Of a stretch of 64,000 nucleotides of DNA, positions 53,675 to 63,134 are shown in pieces (within the stretch, counting starts at the first letter, position 1; each line of letters opens with the position of its first letter). The notes beneath the pieces are model-generated. The model made no database searches and had not been told where the DNA came from. It worked only from the letters and a program-made list of their open reading frames with translations. Source of the stretch: Bacillus horti (GTDB taxonomy: Bacteria; Bacillota; Bacilli; Caldalkalibacillales; JCM-10596); assembly GCF_030813115.1 (NCBI RefSeq), contig NZ_JAUSTY010000001.1, positions 1 through 64,000 on the forward strand, read 5' to 3'. The position numbers were made by a program, and so were the translations under genes.

Positions 53675-53736
53675 ATAAATAACCTCTTTTGCCATATATT
53701 CAGTACATTTTATGAAAGGTCAGACAAGCGTATTCC

Positions 53737-54423
53737 TTAAAATAACTTTAAAAAGCCAAAGAGCACAAGAATAATTCCAGGGGCATAGCTAAACTTACTG
53801 ACCCACGCACGCGAGGATAAAAGCGCTCCACATTTTACTCCTAAGAAAACAAACAAACTACTCATTGTTGCTATTAGGATGGCTACAAGCAATGGTGAAT
53901 AGCCCAATAAAGCAGCCCCTATACCCGCACCAAAAGAATCCAAAGACAGGGCTATCCCTAAGACAAACGCTTCCTTTCCTGAGATTACTCCTGAGCGGTC
54001 AATATCAGCCATCATCGGTTTACGTAAAATCTGAACAACAATCCCTAGTTTCTTAAACTCTATCGTCCATACTCTATTATCATTTATGCTATCGTCAGAA
54101 GCTTCCTGAATCTGTGTACTTTTCTCCTGCCCACCTCCAGCGTGCTGTTCCTGCTGTGCCTTAAATGTCTGGCTAAGCGCCCATAATCCAATCCCAATAA
54201 GAATGAGACCACCTAGAGCCCCTGCAAAAGCTGGGGAAATAAGCAGGCTTAGTCCTTGACCAAGTAACATCGCCACTATAATCGTAATGCCGGAGCATAT
54301 CGCTATGATGAAGATGGATATAAACGGAATGTATACTTTTCGTAAGCCATACGTGATTCCCACGCCAAAGCTATCCAAACTAACAGCAAACGCTAAAATG
54401 AGTATTGACATGACTTCTATCAA
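53737..54423 (-). CDS. ytaF: Sporulation membrane protein YtaF
   Basis: A 228-residue protein with six predicted helices in two repeats, each with an AVSLDSFGVGI or ALSLDSFGAGI motif; the acidic residues resemble MntP/YebN-type Mn2+ exporters. A hydrophilic middle (residues 80-125, SDDSINDNR) is cytoplasmic. In Bacillus YtaF is reported as a sporulation membrane protein; its activity may be metal transport (inference). The start is TTG with GGAGG 7 bases upstream. Confidence 0.88.
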   Translation of the reverse strand: MIEVMSILILAFAVSLDSFGVGITYGLRKVYIPFISIFIIAICSGITIIVAMLLGQGLSLLISPAFAGALGGLILIGIGLWALSQTFKAQQEQHAGGGQEKSTQIQEASDDSINDNRVWTIEFKKLGIVVQILRKPMMADIDRSGVISGKEAFVLGIALSLDSFGAGIGAALLGYSPLLVAILIATMSSLFVFLGVKCGALLSSRAWVSKFSYAPGIILVLFGFLKLF

Positions 54424-54498
54424 GGCTTCTCCTCCTCTAGTTAAAGCAGCATTCTCTCTAACTAGAATATGGAGAAGAATTAAATCCGTGACATTCGC

Positions 54499-55344
54499 CT
54501 ATTTATTTTTCTGGCATTTAGGGCAATAATGTGTTGATCGTCCTGCAACGATTATTCTCTCTATTTCAGTCCCACAATTAAAGCAAGGCTCACCTTTACG
54601 GCCATACATTTTAAGCATTTTCTTAAAGTCCCCCTTCATCCCTTCACCATAGGAGAAATCACGAAAGCTATTTCCACCTAGACGAATAGATTCCTGAATG
54701 ACCTCATGTATACGCTGAAATATCCTTTTTAATTCCGTGTCTGTAAGAGAGCTCCCTAGCCTTTGAGGATGTACTCCTTTTTTCCCTTCAAACCATAGCA
54801 CTTCGTCACAAATATAATTCCCTAAGCCTGTAATCATAGATTGATCTAGTAAAATCGCTTTGATATGTCTATTTTTCTTCCTGATTAGCTCTTTAAATAT
54901 AGGAAAAGTAAAGTCTTTCGATAACGGGTCTACCCCTGCATGGAACAGCCCCTTAATTCGTATATACTCACCTTTAGGAACAAGAAAGATATCCCCGAAT
55001 TTCCGAACATCTATATAAGCTAAACCTTCTTCCTCCTGTACAAAATGGAAAAAAAGATGCAAATGTTTTTGATTTTTATCCTGCTTCACGATACGTTGAA
55101 ATTTGCCTGTCATCCTAAAATGCACAACTAGCTCAAAATGATCGCCAATTTCAATGCGTAGATACTTTCCGGTTCGTCTAATTTGACCTATTTTTTGTCC
55201 CTTGATGTTCAATTTAAACTCTTCAACATCGTCTGGATAATTGACTATTTTAGGCCAAAACACCTCGACCTCTTCAATGACCTTCCCACTAATCTCACTA
55301 GCAATCGTTCTAGCAACAACCTCTACCTCAGGTAATTCAGGCAT
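54499..55344 (-). CDS. mutM: Formamidopyrimidine-DNA glycosylase
   Basis: A base-excision repair enzyme of 281 residues that removes 8-oxoguanine and ring-opened purines. The N-terminal catalytic proline and PELPEVE start, the H2TH region and the C-terminal zinc finger (CFNC ... CPKC) are intact. It sits between polA and ytaF, the usual order. Confidence 0.96.
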   Translation of the reverse strand: MPELPEVEVVARTIASEISGKVIEEVEVFWPKIVNYPDDVEEFKLNIKGQKIGQIRRTGKYLRIEIGDHFELVVHFRMTGKFQRIVKQDKNQKHLHLFFHFVQEEEGLAYIDVRKFGDIFLVPKGEYIRIKGLFHAGVDPLSKDFTFPIFKELIRKKNRHIKAILLDQSMITGLGNYICDEVLWFEGKKGVHPQRLGSSLTDTELKRIFQRIHEVIQESIRLGGNSFRDFSYGEGMKGDFKKMLKMYGRKGEPCFNCGTEIERIIVAGRSTHYCPKCQKNK

Positions 55345-55421
55345 GATCTATACTTTCCTTCCATGACTTTTTCTCTTTTATTCCTTGTTGTTTTTTATTT
55401 CTCAGTATTCTTAAAGTTTCT

Positions 55422-58082
55422 TTATTTTGCGTCGTACCAAGAATCTCCATAATCCACATCTACTTTAAGGGGAACATTCAGTTGGACTGCTGCTTCCATG
55501 ACTTCAGGAACTAGTTTTGTCATAATATCTATCTCATTCTTTGGTACTTCAAAGATAAGCTCATCATGTACTTGCAGCAGTAGCTTTGAAGCTAGCTTCT
55601 TCTCTTCAAGCTTCAAGGCCATGTCTATCATCGCTTTTTTAATAATATCTGCTGCTGTCCCTTGAATAGGTGTATTCATTGCTGTCCTTTCAGCAAAGCT
55701 TCGCAAATTAAAGTTACTACTATTAATTTCAGGTAGATAACGTCTTCTATGCAACAATGTTGTCACATAGCCATCCTTTTTGGCCTGCTTAACAACATCC
55801 TCCATAAATTTTTTAACACCTGGGAAGGATTCAAAATAACGCTCTATAAAGCTTGCTGCTTCCTTCCTTGTTATATTTAAGCTTTGGGATAATCCATAGT
55901 CACTAATACCGTACACAATACCGAAGTTAACCGCCTTAGCATGTCTTCTCATTAAAGATGTTACATCCTTTTCTTCCACATGAAATACGTCCATTGCTGT
56001 TTTTGTATGGATGTCTTTATCTTCCTTAAAAGCTTCTATTAATCCCTCATCCTCTGAAATATGAGCGAGTACTCTCAATTCGATTTGGGAATAGTCTGCC
56101 GCCAAAAGAACACAGCCCTCCTGAGCAGGAACAAACGCCTTACGCAGCTTTCTCCCTTCCTCTAGACGAATAGGAATGTTCTGTAGGTTTGGATCAATAG
56201 AGCTCAATCTTCCTGTAGCTGCAATCGTTTGTTGGAACATTGTATGAACCTTACTAGTTTTAGCCATGATTACTTTCTTCAGACCTTCAATATACGTCGA
56301 TTGAATTTTCCCTAATTGACGGTAGTGCAAGATGTTACCTACAATCTCATGCTGTGGCTCCAGCTTCTCCAAAACCTCTGCATTTGTCGAGTATCCTGTC
56401 TTTGTTTTCTTAATCACAGGAAGCTGAAGCTTATCGAACAAGATTTCTCCTAGCTGCTTCGGTGAATTAATATTAAACTCTGTTCCAGCAAGCTCATAAA
56501 TGTCCTTTGTCAGCTCATCAAGCCTAGAAGCAAGCTCTTCGCCCATATCATCTAGTGTTTTACGTTCAACCTTAACACCTTCTAGCTCCATTTTCGCTAG
56601 TACACGTCCAAGTGGCTGCTCCAGCTCAAAAAATAGAGAACTGAGCTCTGCTTCCTCTAGCTTCTCCTCTAGCTTTTCTTTTACTATATAAATGGAATCT
56701 GCCTTCCTCGCAATATGCTGAATAACCTGTTCCTCTAGCTCCTCTTCAGGGTTAGGGAGTGTTCGTTTTGCACCCTTTCCATAGACCTGTTCATCACTGC
56801 TAATCGTCAGCCCTGTATACTTCTTAGCGATGGAATCTGCTGTGTAATCAGAATCTGAAGGATCTAACAAATAGGCAGCAAGGTACGTATCAAAATGGAC
56901 ACCTTCAAGCTCAATTCCAAGCCAGCTAAGGGCTACCTCTGCTCTTTTAGCATCATAAATCCATTTCTCTTGCCCCCGATCCTTAAGCCATTGTTGAATA
57001 TCCTTACTCTCTTGAACTGTAGGATTAGAAACAAAGAAAAGTCCATTTTTATTACGTATACTAAGACCTAACACAGGGGACTTATGATAATTTTCTTCCG
57101 TTACCTCAGCATGTAAAGCTGAAGGGGAAATTAATGCTTGTTTAAGTAGTTCTTGATCATCTACTGTTAGGGTCTGTACAACGATTTCTTCCATATCTTC
57201 TTCTTTCAGTTCAGCTACTTCCGCACCTACACGCTCTAACAAAGAACCGAAAGCCATTTCCTTAAAGAATGGAACAACCTTTTCCTTATCGTACCCTTCA
57301 TAAACTGTATCCTCTAGCTTAAGCTCTATTGGAGCTCCTCTTTCTATTGTAGCTAGCGCTTTACTTAGAAAGGCATCATCCCTATAGTTTACTAGGTTTT
57401 CCTTTAGCTTCTTAGCTGTTACTTCTTCTATATGCTCATATACTTTCTCAACCGTTTCATACTGGTGAAGCAACTTTAGGGCTGTTTTTTCCCCTACACC
57501 AGGAACTCCCGGAATGTTATCAGAAGTATCTCCCATTAACCCTTTAAGATCAATAATCTGCTCCGGCTTCAGCTGATACTTCTCATCAAGCTTGTCCAGA
57601 TCGTAGTACTCAACCTCACTTATGCCTTTACGAGTTAAAGCAACATGCACATGATCAGAGACAAGCTGCAGCATATCCTTATCTCCCGTATATACCTTGG
57701 TTGACCATTTCTCCTGATCAGCTTCCTTAGTCATTGTGCCTATAATATCATCCGCTTCATAGCCTTCTAGCTCAAAATGCTTAATTGAGAATGAATCTAG
57801 TAGCTTTCGAATAAGAGGAAATTGCTCGGATAGCTCTGAAGGTGTTTTCTGCCTTTTGCCTTTATATTCTTTGAAGTCTTTATGACGGAATGTCACTTTA
57901 CCAGCATCAAAAGCAACCAAAAGATGTGTAGGCTGCTCTTCTTCGATAATCTTCAAAAGTATTGTTGTAAAACCATAAATAGCATTTGTATAGACTCCCT
58001 TGTCATTGTTTAACAGAGGTAAGGCGTAAAATGCTCGAAAGGCTATACTGTTACCGTCCATAATAATCAATTTATTGCTCAT
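55422..58082 (-). CDS. polA: DNA polymerase I
   Basis: An 886-residue family A polymerase. The N-terminal 5'-3' exonuclease (about 1-290) has MDGNSIAFRAFYAL and YTGDKDMLQLV. The central 3'-5' exonuclease domain is degenerate: the DxE metal motif at about residue 320 reads HAEV, and the catalytic residues seem lost. The C-terminal polymerase has DYSQIELRVLAH, RRHAKAVNFGIVYG and QVHDELIFE. Bacillus PolA lacks proofreading, so this is expected. ATG 58082 is preferred over the GTG at 58094. It is divergent from the two-helix membrane protein gene. Confidence 0.96.
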   Translation of the reverse strand: MSNKLIIMDGNSIAFRAFYALPLLNNDKGVYTNAIYGFTTILLKIIEEEQPTHLLVAFDAGKVTFRHKDFKEYKGKRQKTPSELSEQFPLIRKLLDSFSIKHFELEGYEADDIIGTMTKEADQEKWSTKVYTGDKDMLQLVSDHVHVALTRKGISEVEYYDLDKLDEKYQLKPEQIIDLKGLMGDTSDNIPGVPGVGEKTALKLLHQYETVEKVYEHIEEVTAKKLKENLVNYRDDAFLSKALATIERGAPIELKLEDTVYEGYDKEKVVPFFKEMAFGSLLERVGAEVAELKEEDMEEIVVQTLTVDDQELLKQALISPSALHAEVTEENYHKSPVLGLSIRNKNGLFFVSNPTVQESKDIQQWLKDRGQEKWIYDAKRAEVALSWLGIELEGVHFDTYLAAYLLDPSDSDYTADSIAKKYTGLTISSDEQVYGKGAKRTLPNPEEELEEQVIQHIARKADSIYIVKEKLEEKLEEAELSSLFFELEQPLGRVLAKMELEGVKVERKTLDDMGEELASRLDELTKDIYELAGTEFNINSPKQLGEILFDKLQLPVIKKTKTGYSTNAEVLEKLEPQHEIVGNILHYRQLGKIQSTYIEGLKKVIMAKTSKVHTMFQQTIAATGRLSSIDPNLQNIPIRLEEGRKLRKAFVPAQEGCVLLAADYSQIELRVLAHISEDEGLIEAFKEDKDIHTKTAMDVFHVEEKDVTSLMRRHAKAVNFGIVYGISDYGLSQSLNITRKEAASFIERYFESFPGVKKFMEDVVKQAKKDGYVTTLLHRRRYLPEINSSNFNLRSFAERTAMNTPIQGTAADIIKKAMIDMALKLEEKKLASKLLLQVHDELIFEVPKNEIDIMTKLVPEVMEAAVQLNVPLKVDVDYGDSWYDAK

Positions 58083-58217
58083 TTCTTTTCCCACCCAACT
58101 TGTTCAACGTTATTTCCATTATAGCAAGTGCACAGACAGAACAAAAGCTTTGGATAGATGGAAAAAGTGATACAAAAAAGTAGTATACTAAAATTACCAG
58201 AGAATAAGGTGGGGATT

Positions 58218-58946
58218 ATGATAAAAAAAGTAATTCTTTTTACTCTCGGATTAATATTAGCCGTAAGTTCAATTCCGCATAGTATTAAAATGATTCTTGA
58301 AACCATTCAAACTAGCCAAATGCAAAAGAGCTTTACAATTAACATTCTTGAAGCTCCTTCTTCCTCATTCACATTCGGAAATGTAAATCTATCTATTTAT
58401 CATACGAATGAGGGCTCATTATCCTACGATGGGCCGTTTGATCAATCGTTCGGCACTGCCGATATACACCTTGAGATAAACGAGGAAACGATGGACATAC
58501 TTCAAGATTATCCCTATATTTTAGATGTGGAAGGACTTCAGCAATACGCTGAGAATATCGTGTTTTTAACAGTTGATGAGTTGAAAAGTAGTAGCAAAAC
58601 TCTAGTTGTATTGTTAAATACAACTAGAGAGATCATTGAGGAACTACCTTCACTCGATATAGTCGGCTACGCTGCGGATGAAGAGTTACAATATAGAATG
58701 TATACGATTAGTGAGGAAGGAAGCGTAACACAAGAAGATTTTTCATTTCTTGACCGAAGCGCTTTTCAAACAGCGTTACTCAATGAAGGAGGTTTAACAC
58801 ACTATAAGGTTGGTTATTACACGAATGCTTTAAGTGCTTACCCAAATTTTGTATATCCATGGATATACCCATTACTAATCTCAATTATTGGAGTAATTTT
58901 GTTTATCACACAGTTTCCAATTAGGGTTGGGAAAACGACAAAGTAA
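58218..58946 (+). CDS. Unknown two-helix membrane protein
   Basis: A 242-residue protein. A membrane helix at about 5-23 and one at about 213-235 enclose an extracytoplasmic domain of about 190 residues that contains TSQMQKSFTINILE and several beta-like stretches (FGNVNLSIYHT, ADIHLEINEET). Both ends are therefore cytoplasmic. I recognise no family. ATG 58218 has AAGGTGGGG upstream; the earlier in-frame ATG at 58158 lacks a site. Divergent from polA and followed by a bidirectional terminator. Confidence 0.6.
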   Translation: MIKKVILFTLGLILAVSSIPHSIKMILETIQTSQMQKSFTINILEAPSSSFTFGNVNLSIYHTNEGSLSYDGPFDQSFGTADIHLEINEETMDILQDYPYILDVEGLQQYAENIVFLTVDELKSSSKTLVVLLNTTREIIEELPSLDIVGYAADEELQYRMYTISEEGSVTQEDFSFLDRSAFQTALLNEGGLTHYKVGYYTNALSAYPNFVYPWIYPLLISIIGVILFITQFPIRVGKTTK

Positions 58947-58990
58947 ATTTTTTAATTATTTTCTGAGCATGATGTCCATATAAGTGTTTA

Positions 58991-59036
58991 AAAGGATCAA
59001 AGAAGAAATCGTCATATGACTATTCTTTGATCCTTT
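58991..59036. terminator. Bidirectional terminator
   Basis: AAAGGATCAAAGAA (58991-59004) pairs perfectly with TTCTTTGATCCTTT (59023-59036). Ends the two-helix protein gene and the converging Rieske gene. Confidence 0.75.
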
Positions 59037-59063
59037 AATTAGTTTTAACGTCATAGATTCTAG

Positions 59064-60827
59064 CTAGTTCTCATCCTCGAACAATTTCTCTCCTCGATGT
59101 AAGCGCATAGCAATACGAGCAGTATGAGGGATTTCACGAGAAGTTGGAGAGTGCGCCGCCAAATAGCGAGTCAAGGCCAAAATCATCGTCTCCTGTGCAT
59201 ATTCAGCAAAACTCTCCTCCTCCTTTTGCCAATGATCATGCTCCGTAACAGCAGCCTCGTACATTTGGAAGGTATGAAATTCGGCGTCCTCACGAACTAA
59301 GGCATGACCTAGCGTATTGAAAAGATCCTGCTTATCTCCTCCTTGAGCTAAATAGGTAATCACCCATTTCCCCGCTTGATCAGTTTGCTGTTGCCTGTCT
59401 AACATCTGTAGCAACTCCTCAGCCTGAGGGACAGAACTGACAGTAGAATCTGGCTTCGGTCGACGCGCAGCAGGAGTATTAAGAAAGCGATCCAGATAGA
59501 TACTCATAGCTGTGTGAAAAACGGCTCGGATCAGTTCAGGAGTGGTTGAGCGCTTTAAGGACTCATGAACGGCATGTGCGTGTGTAAATGTGTGTAAAAC
59601 AGTAATCCAGTCCCCTAGCTCATTCTGTACATGAAAGCGAGCCAAGCGTTCTCCTGCTGCTAATGTGACTATTTGAGCGAGCTTTACTGGAGACATTCCC
59701 TCTTTTAGTGCTGTTAATAAAGCCTTCAATGTTTCCCCAGGCTGATCACCTAAAATATGATTCACCAAAGCTTGCTCATCCACTTGAGCAACCGTAGTAG
59801 ATTTCGACTCTAATGTAGGTGTCAGTTCCTTAAAGGTCGTGTGCAGCTGTTCAACAAGATTCACAGGGGACTGCCAGCTATGCTGTTCCTCGCTACGCGA
59901 AGCATTTGATAGTTCGGGGATAATCGATGTAAGGACATATGCACGATGTTCAGCTCCAATATGTTCGAGAACTTCAAAAGCTTTATTATGAAAATCCAAG
60001 GTGTGACCAACATTCATATAAAAGTGATCAGTGACTGCTGTCATCATCATATCCGCAAGCTGCTCGTTTGTTGCTCCAGATTCGATAGCCGTTAAAATGA
60101 CTCTCTCAGCCCCTTGTGTATCTCTAACTTCTACGCTATGACGATACCATTGAGCAAACTTTTCTAGTGAAGGTTTACTTGACGTTTCGTTTAATGGCAG
60201 AGGACCAAGAAGAAAACGAGTACCCATGTTTGCACTTTCTCTTGCTACATGCACAAGTCCTTGATACAGCGCTAGGATCTGCCCATTCTTATCTAGCTTA
60301 GGTAAGATATTCGTCATCGCGGTAAGAATAGTTAGACCTGAACGCCAGCCTCTCTGACGGTGCTTCGTTCCAAATTCAACCCCGATACGCGTAATATTCT
60401 TTGCCGACTCACCAGCTTCGATCAAGCCAACTACTCCTTTGGCAATTACAAGGCTGAGATTCTGCTCTAATCCATTCTTTAATCTCTCACGAAGCTTGCT
60501 AATCGTCTGTTTATGATGTGGAATCGGACTAACCCATATCTCTCCTTGTTTGATCTCTACAGGATATGTAGTCATATCATCCGCCCAAGAATCAAGCGTT
60601 CCTCCACTTTTTACATCAAACCGTGCGTGATGCCAATGGCAGGTTAATATTCCATCACATAAACTTCCCTGATGCAGAGGAAAACCTAGATGTGGACACC
60701 GATTATCAATAGCATATACGTCACCCTCGTGAAATAGTACGGCTACACCATGCTGCCCACCCTTCACTACTTTTACCTTATTCTCCTTTAGCTTCTCAAC
60801 TGATCCTGCATAAATGAAATTTTCCAT
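59064..60827 (-). CDS. Rieske 2Fe-2S protein with repeated helical region
   Basis: A 587-residue protein. Residues 1-105 form a Rieske domain of the ferredoxin type: CPH at 44-46 and CHWH at 63-66 give C-x-H-x16-C-x2-H. The remaining about 480 residues are mainly helical. They show four degenerate units: GESAKNITRI..., GATNEQLADM...HTLDFHNKAF, GMSPVKLAQI...HTFTHAHAVHE and GGDKQDLFNT...REDAEFHTFQMYEA, near residues 137, 250, 376 and 496. Three of the four contain clustered histidines that may bind metal. No signal peptide. ATG 60827 has GAGGGTG 9 bases upstream. The helical part matches no family I can name. The protein may be an oxygenase whose metal site is in the helical region (inference). 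Confidence 0.65.
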   Translation of the reverse strand: MENFIYAGSVEKLKENKVKVVKGGQHGVAVLFHEGDVYAIDNRCPHLGFPLHQGSLCDGILTCHWHHARFDVKSGGTLDSWADDMTTYPVEIKQGEIWVSPIPHHKQTISKLRERLKNGLEQNLSLVIAKGVVGLIEAGESAKNITRIGVEFGTKHRQRGWRSGLTILTAMTNILPKLDKNGQILALYQGLVHVARESANMGTRFLLGPLPLNETSSKPSLEKFAQWYRHSVEVRDTQGAERVILTAIESGATNEQLADMMMTAVTDHFYMNVGHTLDFHNKAFEVLEHIGAEHRAYVLTSIIPELSNASRSEEQHSWQSPVNLVEQLHTTFKELTPTLESKSTTVAQVDEQALVNHILGDQPGETLKALLTALKEGMSPVKLAQIVTLAAGERLARFHVQNELGDWITVLHTFTHAHAVHESLKRSTTPELIRAVFHTAMSIYLDRFLNTPAARRPKPDSTVSSVPQAEELLQMLDRQQQTDQAGKWVITYLAQGGDKQDLFNTLGHALVREDAEFHTFQMYEAAVTEHDHWQKEEESFAEYAQETMILALTRYLAAHSPTSREIPHTARIAMRLHRGEKLFEDEN

Positions 60828-61009
60828 GTAACCTACACCCTCTTTCTTATGATCGTAATTCAACAGAAAAAGTTAATGAGATCCTACTGTTCTACAGCTA
60901 ATAAAAATAGTATCAATTACCAATTATTATATATCCCTTTATCATACTTTGTAAACATAAATGTTTAATAATCTTTTCTATGCTTCTTTCTGTTTTTTTT
61001 CTACAATAA

Positions 61010-61040
61010 AAAGATGCAGTGAGTAAACACTGCATCTTTT
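61010..61040 (-). terminator. Terminator after hflC
   Basis: AAAGATGCAGTG (61010-61021) pairs with CACTGCATCTTT (61028-61039). On the minus strand a T run follows. Confidence 0.7.
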
Positions 61041-61077
61041 TTATGAAAATCTCCTTGATCAATATCTATTTACATCC

Positions 61078-62007
61078 TTAGTTCCCTGCACCCATCAAAT
61101 ATTGAGCATAAGGTGAGCTTGCTGGAATCATAATAACGGGCTCACCGTCAAGTGTAGTTTGATAGGATTCAAGAGTACGGTACATGGAATAAAACTCTGG
61201 GTCCTTGCCGTACGCTGCGTTATATATTCGAGCTGCCTCTTGTTCACCTTCACCAATAATAATTTTGGCTTCAGCGTTTGCTAAGGCAATCATTTCAGTT
61301 ACCTCACGATCTGTTTCGGCACGAATTTTGGTTGCTTCTGCATCTCCTTGAGATAGATATTCCTGAGCGGTACTTTCTCTCTCTGAAATCATCCGATTAT
61401 ATACAGCTTGCTCATTACTTTCAGGTAGATCTGTACGCTTCATACGTACATCAATGACTTCAATACCATAATTTTCCCGATCAAGTAACATGTTTACCTG
61501 ATTGCGAACACTTTCATTAAAGCTTCCGCGTACAGAGTCCTCACTATTTACAATTTGATCATAATTCAATCGACCTAGTTCTGTTCTAATATTAGAATAA
61601 ATAATATCACCCATCCTACCTTCAACAATAGTAAGGGCTCTTCCATTTTCAATCAGCTTCTTGGCGTCCACAACTCTCCATATTGCATAATTATCTACCA
61701 TAATCATTTTCTTATCCAAAGTATTGATCTCAGCAGGTGGTAAATTATAGACAAGATTATATTTCGGAATACTCGTTACACTTTGGATAAAAGGTAACTT
61801 ATAATTTAATCCTGGCTCATCTATAACGCGAACAATTTCCCCGAACTGACGAACAACCTTGATTTCACTTTGTTTTACAATAAAAAGATTAGAAATAACT
61901 AATGCAGCTAAAAGAACAGTAACCACTATAACAGTCCCTGAGATGACATATCCTCTATAAGAAGGTTTAGACTTATTCATATCTACAACGTTAGTATTAT
62001 CTTCCAT
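61078..62007 (-). CDS. hflC: HflC-like SPFH-domain protease modulator
   Basis: A 309-residue membrane protein with one N-terminal helix (about 22-44) and an SPFH/stomatin domain (SEIKVVRQFGEIVRVIDEPGLNYKLPF), with a coiled-coil C-terminal half. HflC with HflK encloses FtsH and controls its access to substrates. The ATG overlaps the hflK end by 11 bases. The two are paired as in Gram-negatives. B. subtilis itself has other flotillin-like proteins and lacks a clear hflKC pair, to my knowledge. Confidence 0.88.
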   Translation of the reverse strand: MEDNTNVVDMNKSKPSYRGYVISGTVIVVTVLLAALVISNLFIVKQSEIKVVRQFGEIVRVIDEPGLNYKLPFIQSVTSIPKYNLVYNLPPAEINTLDKKMIMVDNYAIWRVVDAKKLIENGRALTIVEGRMGDIIYSNIRTELGRLNYDQIVNSEDSVRGSFNESVRNQVNMLLDRENYGIEVIDVRMKRTDLPESNEQAVYNRMISERESTAQEYLSQGDAEATKIRAETDREVTEMIALANAEAKIIIGEGEQEAARIYNAAYGKDPEFYSMYRTLESYQTTLDGEPVIMIPASSPYAQYLMGAGN

Positions 62008-62938
62008 CAGTGTCTCCTCCTCTCACCGCTTGAATAGGAAGGTATTTTACCGTATCTGACCCCTCATCCATAATATAGATCTGAGCACCTGGTAATACCT
62101 GTTCTAGCGTCTCCAAAATTAAACGCTGACGAGTTATGTCAGGGTTATTTACAAATTCTGAGTAGATCGCATCAAACTTTGCCACGTCTCCACGTGCTCG
62201 CTCAACACGTTCCACCTTTTGTCCTTCAGCACGGCTAATAATAGCGTCCTTTTCCCCTAGAGCGACATTGTAATTTTCATTTCTGTAACGCTGAGCCTGA
62301 TTAATTTTCGTATTTCGTTCCTCACGAGCATCCGTCACTTTGCGGAAAGCCAAGCTAACCTCTTCATTCGGTAGAACTACATCCTGTAGGTTAACCTGAA
62401 CAATTGATATTCCTAGACCATAAGTCTGTACCAAGTCGTTAAGATACGTTCTTATCCTATCCATGATTTCTTCTCGACCATCCGTTAAAGCATCATCTAC
62501 CTCTGTATTACCAATAACACCTCTTAATGATGCGGAAGTTGCATTATACAAAATGCTTACTGGGTCTTCCGTATTAAAAAGATACGCAACAGGATCAATG
62601 ATCCGCCATTGTATTTCTAAATCAGCCAAAATAATATTTTCATCCCCTGTTATCATTTTGGCTTCTGCGATATGCTCTGTAATTTGCCCATTCTGTTCCT
62701 CATAACCAAGTGTTAAGCTAAATGGCTCCCTCGATAAAATGTTAACTGTCTGAATAGGCCAAGGAAGCTTAAAATGCAATCCTGATAGAATCACCTCATC
62801 CTCTGGCTTTCCTAAAGTTACAAGAATCGCTTGCTCTGAAGCGTCTACTGTATACCAAGATGTAGTCGCCACTAAAACCAAGGCAATCAATAGTAAAATA
62901 CCAAGAAAGCCTATGTAAATTTGTTTCACACTTACCAT
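61997..62938 (-). CDS. hflK: HflK-like SPFH-domain protease modulator
   Basis: A 313-residue partner of HflC. A short N-terminus is followed by a membrane helix (9-26) and the SPFH domain (EQAILVTLGKPEDEVILSGLHFKLPWPIQ). The coiled coil VTDAREERNTKINQAQRYRNEN and the late QRLILETLEQVLPG part are typical of HflK. The start ATG has GGGGGAGG upstream. It is the first gene of hflKC. Confidence 0.88.
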   Translation of the reverse strand: MVSVKQIYIGFLGILLLIALVLVATTSWYTVDASEQAILVTLGKPEDEVILSGLHFKLPWPIQTVNILSREPFSLTLGYEEQNGQITEHIAEAKMITGDENIILADLEIQWRIIDPVAYLFNTEDPVSILYNATSASLRGVIGNTEVDDALTDGREEIMDRIRTYLNDLVQTYGLGISIVQVNLQDVVLPNEEVSLAFRKVTDAREERNTKINQAQRYRNENYNVALGEKDAIISRAEGQKVERVERARGDVAKFDAIYSEFVNNPDITRQRLILETLEQVLPGAQIYIMDEGSDTVKYLPIQAVRGGDTDGR

Positions 62939-63134
62939 TTTTCCTCCCCCTTGCTGTTATTAACCTCAAAACCATTCTATTGTACCACACACCTGTTAAT
63001 ACGAGAAAGAATGACATTGGTTCCAAAAAAATAAACCGAATAATCGGCTAAATTAATCGGTCATAAAATACTGCGTTTTATTAGCAGGTTAATATTCATT
63101 TAATGTTTTCATAGATGTATTTATGTCTAGCGAA

